Assembly (NCBI RefSeq): GCF_021130785.1 | Contig: NW_025778915.1 | Location: 58,667-122,666 of the forward strand | From: Homalodisca vitripennis | Taxonomy: Eukaryota > Arthropoda > Insecta > Hemiptera > Cicadellidae | Reading direction: 5' to 3' | DNA length: 64,000 nt | Part shown: positions 46,083 through 56,320 of the stretch, one piece after another | Numbering within the stretch: the first letter of the stretch is position 1 | How the letters are laid out: each line of letters opens with the position of its first letter | Made by a program: the position numbers and the translations under genes | The notes under the pieces: generated by a model | What the model was told of the DNA's origin: nothing | Databases searched by the model: none | Seen by the model: only the letters and a program-made list of their open reading frames with translations

Positions 46083-46505
46083 ATTTAAACCTTTAACATT
46101 CGGGGAATTGGAAGAAATCTGCAAAAATATTAAACATTTTAGAGGAATCTTCATGAGAGATACATTACCTGAAAAAGTTAAGAAATTTGAATGTGGAATT
46201 GTGAATTTAGACTCGATTATGGGAAGTGGAAACGCATTGGATTTGTTATTATAAAAATGATAAGAATGCATGTTATTTTGATTCGTATGGAAGAATTGAG
46301 GACAAACCACCTATAGAATTGATTAAATATTTGAAAAAATCAAGCGTCTACTACAATGATTCTCAGATTCAAGACTATAAAGATCCCCCAATTTTGTGGT
46401 CATTTATGTGTTTTTGTTTTGAATGAACTGAGTACTGGTAAAGATTTTAAAGAAGTTGTTAACAAATTATTACTTAATAAATATGGATTCACAAAATATT
46501 TTTGA
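46083..46505 (+). pseudogene. Adenain-type capsid-maturation cysteine protease, frameshifted
   Basis: Family C5 protease that cleaves capsid precursors. In successive frames one reads FRGIFMRDTLP (about 46140), IVNLDSIMGSG, THWICYYK with the catalytic His (about 46230), YFDSYGR with the acidic residue (46276), and CGHLC with the catalytic Cys (about 46399). The frames change near 46220 and 46395. No good ATG is seen; the start may be lost in the A run at 46075-46085. All catalytic residues are present in the DNA. The end overlaps the next gene by 23 bp. Confidence 0.85.
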
Positions 46506-47416
46506 CGTATTTGGAACACAAATTATTCAAAATGTAGATAATAGTTTGAATTTTGATAGTTTGAGAAATGAGTTTTGATAACAAGTTAGAAAAATGTATT
46601 ACAAAACCTTCCAGATTCAGATATGTTTTACTGTCGAGATTGAAGATTTTTAAAGCAGAAATATGATAACAAACTTGCAAATTTCATGAGTTCAAATGAA
46701 GTTGCTGATAAAATAAAAACATTGGAAAAAGAAGTTGATGATGGTGTAAAAAAAATTATTTACCAATTTAATGTCTCATATCGAAAAAGCTGATAAAATT
46801 ACTGAAGCGATCAAAGTTGAAAAGAATTATGTTAGTTTAGCTAATAAAAAAAGAATTGTCGGTGTTCGACCTGGTATTGACAAACATGATGTTGTTGTTA
46901 AAGAACAAATTTTAAAACCTCTAAAATTATCAGAAAACAATCGATATTGTTGATTTACATGATCCGAATGTTAAAAATGCCTTAGATTTTAAAGGAAAAA
47001 GAATTAGCGGTGTTAGTAAAGGAATTAATCCATTTGATGTTGTTGTAATGATTCAATTAGAAGATCCTATTAAAAATGTTTAAATGAACTAAAACAAAAT
47101 TATGAGAATCATAAACAGCATGTTAAAGATTTTACAACAGAAGTCTATGAAAAACTTGATGAAAGAAGTAAAATATCAGTAGACGATGTTGGTGAAAATT
47201 AATGAAAAACTTACTAGATTTAAAGAGTCTTTTGATAAGTTTAGTTTAGATGCTACGAAAACTTTTGAGAATATTGGTCATAAATTTGTTGAATACAATG
47301 ATTCTTATGCTGTCAAATTTCAAAAATTAGAAGAAAACTTTAATAAATTTAAAGAAGATGTTGTTATAAGTTTTAGAGCCATCGACATCAGATTTAATGG
47401 GATTAGGCGGCTATGA
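46483..47416 (+). pseudogene. Coiled-coil, fibre-like protein with repeated motif, frameshifted
   Basis: The start ATG in AATAAATATGG overlaps the protease stop. About 310 codons in at least six frame pieces. Heptad-rich segments lie at 46685-46760 and 47190-47400. Two copies of KRI-x-GV-x(2)-GI-x(3)-DVVV lie at about 46850-46900 and 46999-47045. This recalls the K-x-I-x-x-(L/V)-...-DAV motif of trimeric phage and virus fibres. Virion attachment fibre is a reasonable guess, not shown. Confidence 0.5.
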
Positions 47417-47438
47417 TGACAAAATTTCTCCTTTATAA

Positions 47439-47584
47439 ATGGCGCTCATATATTGTGTGAGGTGTAAGGCAAAAAAACTGCAACAAATGATATAAAATAT
47501 TACGCAAATATCAATGGAGTTAAAAGAATTTCTGGAAAATGTGCTGAATGTAACGCAAAAAAGAGCCAATTTATAAAAACTTGA
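47439..47584 (+). pseudogene. Small DUF5679-type zinc ribbon, one frameshift
   Basis: Starts after CTTTATAAATGG. CVRCKAKK at the start and CAECNAKKSQFIK at the end, in two frames joined at about 47490. The pattern matches the N-terminal zinc ribbon of the element's own integrase (CHKCKKK ... CSKCKTNKSKFIK). Likely a free-standing nucleic-acid-binding module. Confidence 0.65.
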
Positions 47585-47612
47585 TTTTGAAATTTTTTCT
47601 TAATAAATAGAG

Positions 47613-48020
47613 ATGGCAGGACATTACAGTGCTTTCGATCTTTTTATGCATTAATCATGCAACACGAAAGAGATTTGAAAAAAGAACATTGGTGATGACA
47701 TTTCTCAAAAATATGAATTATCCGAAGATATGATGAGATTATACGTAAACAAATTGAATTGGTATAACATTGCTAAATATCAAACTTTATCATCAGAGTT
47801 CATTCAAGAAAATATACATTATCAATTAAAAGATCATATGTCTGTTCTTTGTCTCTATCAACACTTGAGTATAAAGTTTTTGGATGAAAATAAAGATACA
47901 GTTGATTGGAACAATATTATAGATAGCGGTTACTATCCTGTGCAAATTTTATTGAAATATGTGACCGAGATCGCAAAATTTAAGGAAGAGAATCCTGAAT
48001 ATGACGAAGTAGATCATTAA
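47613..48020 (+). pseudogene. Protein with repeated W-x-x-I ... YQ-x-LS-x-x-FI motif, frameshifted start
   Basis: Starts after TTAATAAATAGAG; frames change at about 47655 and 47685. The open part 47730-48020 holds two repeats (WYNIAKYQTLSSEFI; YQHLSIKFL ... VDWNNI). Such short repeats occur in uncharacterised proteins of large DNA viruses. Function unknown. Confidence 0.5.
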
Positions 48021-48153
48021 AAATGACTCTAATCTTTTTAATTATTTTACTAAAATTTATATCTTTTCTTATAAAAAACGTACATTAGATCGATGAAAAA
48101 ATGATATCTTTCTTATACATGATGTTTAAAATTTCTAAATTTTCTCTTATTAA
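48021..48153. other. Short intergenic AT-rich segment
   Basis: T-rich leader ahead of the capsid gene, ending in TTTCTCTTATTAAATGG; nothing else seen. Confidence 0.5.
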
Positions 48154-49347
48154 ATGGCGGACTACAGAAAATATGCTAGTGATATTGAAAGGGCGGAGTT
48201 TAAAAATTTCTATCCAATTAGTAAACAACATTTGAATGAACCGAATAAAAGAACTGAGTTTAATATTGATTTTGGAGATAACTTTTGCTCGTCTAACTTC
48301 CAGTTTTATATTTCTGGAACTTTAACAAAACAAGAAGGTCAAGCATATCTTGGAACTGATAATGTTAGATTAATCGATAATTTTATACCGTTTTTATTTT
48401 CTAAGATTGAAGTAAGAAAACACAATAAATTGATAGAAGAAGTCGAAAACTGTGGCCAATTAAGCACAATTAAAGGAACTATTTCGTATTCAAAAAGTGA
48501 TGTTATTTCTCAAACTTCTAATGGCTTTGAATCAGATTTTAAATTTGGTGTTTTTTGAAGCAGCTGGAAATTTATCTCATTTTGGATTAGGATTTTTTTT
48601 GAAAATGTTACTATTCCGATCTATAAAGGAGGATTTTATCTAAGTTTTATAAGAGCAGAAGACGATGATGTGATTCTGAAGACTGCAACTGGAAATGTTA
48701 TGCCTGTTGATGGAAAAAATAACAATTACAGATTTTTTTATTAGAGTTCCAATGATTGATTATAAAACCACGAGTAAAATTAGGTTGATTGATGAAATTA
48801 CAAAAAGTCAAAACATTATGTTTAATTTTCTAGATTGGCCAATGTATTGAACAAAAAGGTATTTCCGGAACAACTTATTCGTTCGATATCACAAAATATT
48901 TATAGAAATATCTTCAATCCCAAGTTCGTTATCATAGGTTTTCAAACAGATAGACAGAATAATCAAGAAAAAAAATCCTTCAAAGTTTGATAGTTTGGAT
49001 GTAAAAAATATCAGAGTAAAAATTGAACGGTTCTTATTATCCAGATGAATTACAAAATTTAAACATTTCCGGAGGTCTTTTCAGAATCATGTATCAGATG
49101 TATCAAGATTTTAAGAAAGTTTACTGTAATAATAAGGAAATGTATTACAATCCTAAAGAATTTTTAGCGAATAGACCTATTTATGTCATTGATACAACAA
49201 AGAGTTTGACAAATATTTCTGGTTCAAAGAACGATATAATTATCAATATGGATTTTCAAAAAGCTGTTACAAAACGCGATTTGTTATGTTGTTGTTGTCT
49301 CTGAGAAATTTTTAGCCTATGATGTGATTAAGAACGATATTAGATAA
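48154..49347 (+). pseudogene. Major capsid protein candidate (double jelly-roll type), frameshifted
   Basis: About 395 codons. The N-terminal part is open to 48558. Further beta-rich pieces follow in several frames, and 49023-49304 is open again. FRIMYQMYQDFKK near 49090, then PIYVIDTTKS and a C-terminal part ending in FLAYDVIKNDIR, follow the pattern of Polinton capsid-like (F54H12.2-type) proteins. Forms the capsid shell in the family. Position just inside the right terminal repeat also fits. Frameshifts near 48555, 48590, 48720, 48845, 48905 and 49290. Confidence 0.72.
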
Positions 49348-49349
49348 AT

Positions 49350-49593
49350 TCAGTAGTTAATGATGTTCATATTATTCTCTTTCATTCCTTCTAATATTTC
49401 AAAAATATACTCTTTCGCCACTGAAAAATCCCGATTTCTCCCGTAATAATCTTTATAATCGTACACATAATATCCTAAATGGTTGTACAAATAGAATGAA
49501 ATTATTTCTATTTATCTCTGTTGTAGAAATGTAAACACAAACATTTGCGCTGAAAAATTTATATCTCGGCAGACTTAGTTCCATAATCTCCAT
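49350..49593 (-). pseudogene. Small protein, convergent with capsid gene, one frameshift
   Basis: Starts at 49593 after TTTTTATAAATGG. About 80 residues in two frames joined near 49465; ends 3 bp past the capsid stop. Tyr- and Phe-rich; no domain known. Divergent from the gene at 49618, sharing a 24-bp T-rich spacer with a TAAATGG start on each side. Confidence 0.55.
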
Positions 49594-49617
49594 TTATAAA
49601 AAAATCTTTTTGTTTAA

Positions 49618-49935
49618 ATGGAAGAGTATAATGCCAACTGTTACAAGTGTTCTAATAGAGGAGAAATTATCGATAAAAGATATTTAGTTTGTAGAGGTTG
49701 TAATTTAATTTTGTTAGAAAGACCTAAACCTAAGAAATTTCGAAATAAATTAACACATTTGAATAACCTGCTTACAAAATTGCAATATGGAGACAAGAAG
49801 CAAACAAAATTTGTTACAGAATTTAGAAAACAGAATAAAAATTTTTACTTATCTCTTGGAACCATTGACAAAATTATTTTCCTTTTCAAAGAATACATTA
49901 GGTTTGTAGGTATCGATACACACGTTTTATTATGA
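49618..49935 (+). CDS. Protein with TFIIB-like zinc ribbon
   Basis: Starts after CTTTTTGTTTAAATGG. CYKCSNRGEIIDKRYLVCRGC forms a CxxC-x(15)-CxxC ribbon of the kind found in TFIIB-like factors, followed by a basic helical region. Ends in TATGA overlapping the next ATG. A role in late transcription is possible because the element's genes share a start motif, but this is conjecture. Confidence 0.55.
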   Translation: MEEYNANCYKCSNRGEIIDKRYLVCRGCNLILLERPKPKKFRNKLTHLNNLLTKLQYGDKKQTKFVTEFRKQNKNFYLSLGTIDKIIFLFKEYIRFVGIDTHVLL

Positions 49936-50171
49936 AAAGATATTACCTGTATTTTTTTCATTATCTGGATGTTGAATTTGTTTATGATTTTGAACCAGAA
50001 ATCCTCGATGATTTTATAGTACATTTGGAGAAATTAAACGAAGAACCTCTTGAAAAGAATGCGGTTTTACTCACATTCTCCCCGACTTCTCGAGTGAAGG
50101 TTAGCGAATTTCATTTTTTTCCGTCTTTAAATTTTTTCTATTTAAATGGAGTTCTTGAAAGAGTTAAATGA
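49932..50171 (+). CDS. Small acidic protein overlapping the preceding gene
   Basis: Begins in the overlap TATGA and is rich in aromatic and acidic residues (YLYFFHYLDVEFVYDFEPEI). The last 15 codons run into the terminal repeat. It could be a separate gene or the frameshifted end of the preceding one; no domain seen. Confidence 0.4.
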   Translation: MKRYYLYFFHYLDVEFVYDFEPEILDDFIVHLEKLNEEPLEKNAVLLTFSPTSRVKVSEFHFFPSLNFFYLNGVLERVK

Positions 50172-50453
50172 TATTGGAGAATGTAAGTTTAAAGAGTATA
50201 AGAAGTTAAATGAATTGGAAGAAAGGAAGAAACATAGAATCTTGAATTTGGAGAAAATGAAAGATAAAATTCGGGTTTACAATAATTGCCGAGTTGGAAG
50301 ATTGTAAAGTACACTTACCGAACAGATTTTTGACTGTTTTTGGATGAGAAAAAGATTAAAGAATTAAACAAAAATGAAAAATTACACTTGATTGTTACTG
50401 GAAAGAAGACTATAAAAGATAAAGAAATTATAACAATTAACTTTGTAGAATAA
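50146..50453 (+). pseudogene. 101-residue terminal-repeat protein, frameshifted copy
   Basis: Same gene as 34181-34486. Extra bases near 50268 and 50338 break the frame after about residue 40. Confidence 0.75.
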
Positions 50454-50488
50454 AGTCTTAACTCTAAAACTTGCAGTCCCTCCCCACG

Positions 50489-51021
50489 TCATAGTACTGT
50501 TTTGATAACCATAGTTGGTGTCTTTCTTCATAGGAATCACATGGAATATTATCTACAGTAATACCTTTTGTTTCACACAAAATGTGGCTATATTCTATAA
50601 GAAAAATTCTATAATGCTCTTTAATGAATTGTGTTGATAAATCTTGATACTCACAAAAATTCCTAAGAAATTCATCAATTAAGTCTTGATTATCTTGAAA
50701 GAACGTATAATATGGGAAAAAATGTCATAAAAAAACGATGAAAACTCTCTGTTTGTTTATTTTTTACTTTCTTTTCAATATCTTTTCGTAATTATATTAA
50801 ATATGTAATCCCTTACTTTTTTAGTTTTTTGCCGATAGTAAAACACTCCATTAGACGTTTTTTCTGCAAAAGACTTTACAAGTTCTTTGAATTCTGTATC
50901 ATTTAAGGAAAGTATCAACTGTTCTCTAAAATGTTTTGGTAATTCGTTGAACTCGTTAAAATTGTCTTTCTTTGTAAGTTTTTTGAAATGCTAGAAACTG
51001 AAGAGAGCTTGGTGAGTTCAT
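50489..51021 (-). pseudogene. Terminal-repeat gene A, second copy
   Basis: Same gene as 33614-34145. The A run that breaks the left copy is the coding length here, but an extra A near 50978, a missing A in the GATAAATC run and other indels break this one. Confidence 0.7.
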
Positions 51022-51385
51022 GTTGTTTATTTAGTAGAAAAGTTTTTTATTAAAGTACAGTATGTTTTTAGTAGTAAAAATGTTTTAAATTGATTAAATT
51101 TTATTAAGATAAATCCTTTATTCGTAGCAGATTTGACAACATTTTACAAAAGCACAGCTTAAGAAAGTAGAAGCAAACAGCTGTAGATTTGGTTAATTTT
51201 TCATTCCACAGAGTAGATAGTAATGTACCGATCGCTTTTGGAGACGAACGACTGTAGATTCGGTTAATTTTTCATTGAGATTTGCTGTGTTATTTCTCAG
51301 CTTCCTTTATGGTACATTGAACAGTATTTTACATTGCTTTTCGGTCGGCTCCGAAAGTGCGCCAGGAACCCCATATTACTATCTA

Positions 51386-51387
<2 letters not shown>

Positions 51388-51435
<48 letters not shown>
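51388..51435. repeat. (TA)n microsatellite at right end of copy 2
   Basis: Pure TA array directly abutting the element terminus. Confidence 0.95.
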
Positions 51436-51440
<5 letters not shown>

Positions 51441-53170
51441 ACGACCAACTGAACAAAAACTAGATAACAAGTTTTGATATCTGAAATAAAAGAGTAACCA
51501 AAAGTATCAATCGTTCCCTCTGTATGAGAAGCAGAATTAGCATATTCCAATTAAAATATGGCAGGGAGTTAACTGGGCTAAACGTGGTTGGTTACCTGAG
51601 AAAATATATTAATGTACGCCTTCTTGTTAGTACGGAAATTACATTTTTAATATAGATTAGAATATAACCAAAACCACAATGATATGCACATATAAATAAA
51701 TAGATAAACATTAATATTGCTCAGATGTATTTATAGTATAAAGTATATGCACATAGAATAGAATGAGTAACTAATTTCTCTTTAAGATTAACGAAAACTG
51801 AAAAGCATTAACGTTCATATACGCCTTTGGAAAAAATATAAATATAGATAATTATATGTATAAAATTAAGATAATATTGATATGATCTTAATAAAAAATT
51901 AAACTGTTACTATTCATTTCTCAACTCTAAAATATAAAATATGTTAGTACCTTAATTTCGATACGGACACGATTAAAATCAATATAAATTCTTATACATT
52001 GCCCAATAATGCTCATAATTATATTATGTACGGTAGAATACTTAAAATTATAATAGGATGAAAAAATATTTGCCGTAGTAAGGGGTTACTACCACAGAAT
52101 CAAGACAGAAATCTTTTAGATCAAGGTATTAGGGGTACAATTATACGGGTATCAATTTCTAAAACGTAGCCTAAGATTAAGCGTGCAAAGTACAAACTTT
52201 CAACACTTTTGTAAGTGGTTTTAATATACAAACGTGAGCTTGTTAGAAATAGCTCTGTTGCAATTCTTGTAATTAGTTGCAATAGAGAACCACGATAATT
52301 CAACGAAATTTTATACAAGAAAAATATAGACCACCACGTTATTCATATCAAAACGTGTATTATTCTAATTTGATATAGTACTAGTGACCTTTATTCAAAG
52401 TTTACTTATAATTCGTCGTGAGCTATCCCTTCTCTGATATGACAAAAAAGATAAATACTAATGTACAGTATTGATGTGTAAAGTTTTAATGCCTTATTCT
52501 TTAAAATACTTTAAATCTTGTAATTTAAAAAAACGTTAGTAGGACGAAGCTCCAAAGTGAGTAAGCTAAAACAAAGACTAAAAATATTTTCAATATTCTT
52601 TTATGTCCAAAACAGCAATAATAAATAGGGTGTTTCATATGAATCTTTAAGTTTATATCTTTAATTTGTTATATGTTCTTCTTTAAATGTTACTATGTGT
52701 TAGTCGTTTTAGTGATACCACTGGATAATTTAAAATGGATACCCTTTATACCCTAAGTAAATAAACAAAATCATGTTCAGATCAAAGCTGATTTCGAACG
52801 TATCATACCATATGGTAGATAAACAACGTTATTAAACTGAATATAGGGAAGTGTGATTTACTTCACATTCAACTACGTGTTTATATATATATATAGTCTC
52901 TTAAGCAGTTCAAAAGAAAACTACAATTATCTTGTACAATATTTCGTTGTATTAACAACTTTTTCAAGTACACAATAATAACACAGAATAAAATAAACAA
53001 ACAAAGGAAGAAACACCTGATAATAAACATTCTAAATGTAAATACAATTTTGACATGTACACAAGGTTTGATTAGTTGTTTTTAATTTAACAATAATAAC
53101 ATAATATAATATAATATAATTTTGAATTTAGGTAAATTTGTATCACAATCTAATTATTCAAGTGGAAAAC
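51436..53170. other. AT-rich stretch, nothing recognised
   Basis: No supported gene. A short TA tract lies at about 52883-52896 and an ATAAT repeat at 53098-53120. Confidence 0.55.
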
Positions 53171-53176
53171 AATAAT

Positions 53177-55160
53177 TTAGCGAATGTTAAGTCCATATGG
53201 TTGTTTTGATTTTAATATAAGTTGGTGTGCCAATTCAGTATTCCTTAAATTTAAATCATTTCGAGAGCTGTTTTCACAAGGAGTAATTTTGCTTATAGCT
53301 TTGAGTTTGTAACAATCCTCAAAGCTTTTGTTATGGTGAATAGCGTGTAAGGCTACTGGTTTTTTGTCGTCTTTGTGATTGATAGAAAAACGGTGACCGG
53401 TCATTCTTACCCGCAAAGAATTAGAGGTTTGCCCAATGTAGTCCTTGGGACAAAACCTACAGGTTAGCTGGTAAATTGAATTGTTGGAGGTACAGTCCAA
53501 TTTACCAGCTATTGGATAAGTTTTTTTAGTTTACACTACTTTGGAATTGATCGGTCTTATCCATAATTTTGCAAATACCACAACGTGGTTTATTACAAGG
53601 TTCACAGCCAAAAGATAAATTTTCATAATTTTTTCCAACATGAATTTAGGGCCTTACAAGCATATTCTTCAAATTTTTAGGTCTCTTAAATACTATTCTA
53701 GGTGGCCTGGACAATAATTTCTCAGTTAAGGGCGAGTTTTTTAAAATTTCATAGCCAATTTTCATAACTCTATTGAATTTGTGCAAACCAGGATAAAATT
53801 TTGTTATAAATTTAGGATCATTTTGGAAGTGATTTGGAATAGTTGTAGCCTTTTTTGGTTGTCTGAGCTGCCGGTTCAAAAGTTTTGTAGGGTATCCCCT
53901 GTTGGAAAGAGCTTTAGTAAGTTTGCTTTTGTAAATTTTGAAATCTGAAGCGTTTGTACATAAGGATTTGGCTCTAAGGGAAAGACTTTTTGGAATGGAC
54001 TTTTTTTACATGATTTGGATGGCAGCTACTGTAATGCAAGTAATTCATTTTGTTAGTACCCTTAACATGTATTTTGGTTTTTAAAATATGATTTTCTAGA
54101 AAAACTTCAACATCCAAAAAAAGTGACGATTTTGTGATTAATATTCCAATTAAAGTTAAGACATGAAAATTTATTTAAACTATCAAGGAAATGATGAAGT
54201 TTCTCTAACCCATGATTCCAGACTACAAAAATGTCATCTATAAATCTTAGCCACAATAAAGGAAGGAAATTTTGAGTTTTAAGAAAATTTTGTTCTACAA
54301 ATCCCATAAAAAGGTTGGCGTATGATGGGGCCATTCGAGTACCCATCGCCGTTCCTTTAATTTGGGAGATAGTTCTGATCCATGAATTTGAAATTATTCA
54401 TTGTTAAAATTAAATGAATGAGTGAGGTTAAAAAGTTTGTTGAAGGTTTAGTGTTATTTGGCCTTCTTTCAAGAAAATGTGTGGCGGCTTCCAGACCACC
54501 TTGATGTGGAATGTTAGTGTAAAGCGATTCTACATCTATCGTTACAAGAATCGTCTCATCAGGAAGTGGCTGGTGAACATCCTTGAGTCTTGATAACAAG
54601 TGTCCGGTGTCCCCTGGAAGATTTCTCACCAGGGGTTGCAGGTTGTCATCTACGAATGCTGAGATTCGCTCTGTAGGAGAACCGATGCTTGCCACGATAG
54701 GTCTGCCAGGAGGTGGTCTCGATGGTTTTATGTATTTTTGGTAAATGGTAGAAAACTGGTGTTTTCGGTACTTTTGGGACATGAAGATTTAGCATATCAT
54801 CTGAAAGATCCTCATTAGCAGCCTCTTGAGTAAGATAATCACGGATTTCTTGGTTAAATGCTGATGTTAGTTCTTCATCAATTTGTTTGTACGTAGAACT
54901 ATCACTTAGCTGTCTTTCTGCCTCTTTTATGTAATCAACCTTGTTTAAAATTACAATAGAATTGCCTTTGTCCGAAGGCAAAATCATAATTTGATCATTA
55001 TTTTGAAGTGACCTAATTGCTTTTTCGTTCAGCATGAGATATGTTTTTTGGAATTAGGAAGACTGTCTGGCAGATCAGGATTTGAAATATTTGCCAAAAT
55101 TAAACTTATGAATTGCTCAACAGGGTGTTCTAGTGGAAGTGGTGGAGGTTTGCCATCCTG
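53177..55160 (-). pseudogene. Penelope-like element polyprotein (RT and GIY-YIG), frameshifted
   Basis: Reads on the minus strand. Reverse transcriptase lies in 55035-54100, with LPSDKGNSIVIL, YHLPKIHK, TIDVESLYTNIP, GTRMAPSYANLFMG (motif B) and FIDDIF (motif C). A linker with CNKPRCGIC lies near 53600. A GIY-YIG endonuclease lies in 53500-53177, with SIYQLTC and DYIGQTSNSLRVRMTGHR. This order is that of EN(+) Penelope-like elements. The 5' part is missing or unreadable and several frameshifts are present. Termini and long terminal repeats were not found. Confidence 0.88.
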
Positions 55161-55163
55161 AAC

Positions 55164-55250
55164 GATCTTTGAATTTTAGTAAACATTGAGGAGATCTTTG
55201 AATTTTAGTAAACATTGAGGAGATCTTTGAATTTTAGTAAACATTGAGGA
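55164..55250. repeat. 29-bp tandem repeat, three copies
   Basis: Unit GATCTTTGAATTTTAGTAAA plus CATTGAGGA, starting at 55164, 55193 and 55222, virtually identical. Sits at the upstream edge of the Penelope-like element, followed by a T-rich run. Confidence 0.95.
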
Positions 55251-55253
55251 CTT

Positions 55254-55286
55254 TCTTTTTTTTTTTTTTTATTTTTTTTTTTTTTT
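55254..55286. repeat. Poly(T) run
   Basis: Nearly unbroken T marking the sharp outer edge of the left palindrome arm. Confidence 0.9.
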
Positions 55287-55565
55287 TAAGTGGAAAGGGT
55301 CAGGATTTGGGGAAATACGCGTCTGTTATTGTTTCCGAGAATCCGGGACCGCCACTCGGCCGCCGTATGCCATGAGTCACACACTCAATGTCGTACAGTC
55401 CCATCAAATACTGATGCAACATCGATTCACGGATACTATATCACTCAAAAATATTACGTTTTTATTATTGCAATGTTTGTCTGATTTTTTATTTTTTAAT
55501 TGAAAATCGGTCCGGGTTAGCCGGACTTCCGGGTTAATGGGAGCCGACTTATCGGGGTTGTACTG
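55287..55565 (-). mobile_element. Partial Tigger-like element in left palindrome arm
   Basis: Inverted copy of the first 286 bp of the element at 61875, ending at the CAGTACAACCCCGATAAG terminus (55565). It stops at the poly(T) run. Confidence 0.8.
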
Positions 55566-56320
55566 TAACAGATTTTAAATAGTATTTACACTGCATTAGA
55601 TGGTTTATTGATCATTGGTGTAATTTAAATTTAAATTTGCATAATAACTTCGTTTTGAAATCTACTAGACTACTGATTAAACATTTCTACAAACACTACA
55701 GATAATTTAAAAAATTTCTGAGATGTTCTATAATGTAAAACACTTTTCTTCGTCTTTTATCAACTTTAGCTGAAAGTGTTAACAGCTGTTAAGTATCCGT
55801 TCACTTTGTATTACGTGTTGGAGCACAGTCTGCCAGATCCAATGTAAAACATTCCAAAATCAACAAAACTTTTAAATAAAAAGTTAAGTAAATAAACTAT
55901 TCTAATTATTCCGGATGGTAAATCTAAACCATTCCCTCAGGGGCGGTCTTACTTTCGAGGCCGTACGGGTAGTGGCGACCCCGAGGTACCCTAGCTAATG
56001 CTCCAGATCCCTTCTCTTCTTGTTCTGGAGGCCTATGGGCTGGCACACTTTTCTATGTGTCAGCCTATCTCTCTTCTTCACTCTCTTCTATCTGAGGTAA
56101 AGTTCCTCAACTCTTCGATCTAGTTTCCCTTTCATTTCTCCCACTAGGGGCCAAGCCACGGTGGAACAGCGTAGGCCAGGGCTGAATGGCTGGTGGCAAA
56201 CCAGTCTTTACTATGCGGACTCTGGACACCGGCGACCCTCCAGTTTAAAAGCAGCTTACCCAGGCATGCGGGCTCTGTCAGGGTTGACCTTCCATTCCCT
56301 AGCTTCTCGTGGGAACAACA

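Larger units (their letters stand above)
33249..51387 (+). mobile_element. Polinton/adintovirus-like element, copy 2 (complete)
   Basis: 18.1 kb between termini AGTAGATAGTAAT... and its complement, with inverted repeats of about 1.25 kb. It carries protein-primed polymerase B, rve integrase, FtsK/A32 ATPase, adenain-type protease, penton-like and major capsid candidates and accessory genes, which define Polintons/Mavericks and the related adintoviruses. The PLA2-domain and pX-like genes favour the adintovirus side. Both ends lie in (TA)n. Three genes (ATPase, penton-like, 101-residue terminal protein) are intact; most others have one to several frameshifts, so as read it is not functional. 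Confidence 0.93.
50130..51387. repeat. Right terminal inverted repeat of copy 2
   Basis: Inverted copy of 33249-34502. Its gene copies carry frameshifts at different A/T runs from those of the left repeat. Confidence 0.92.
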
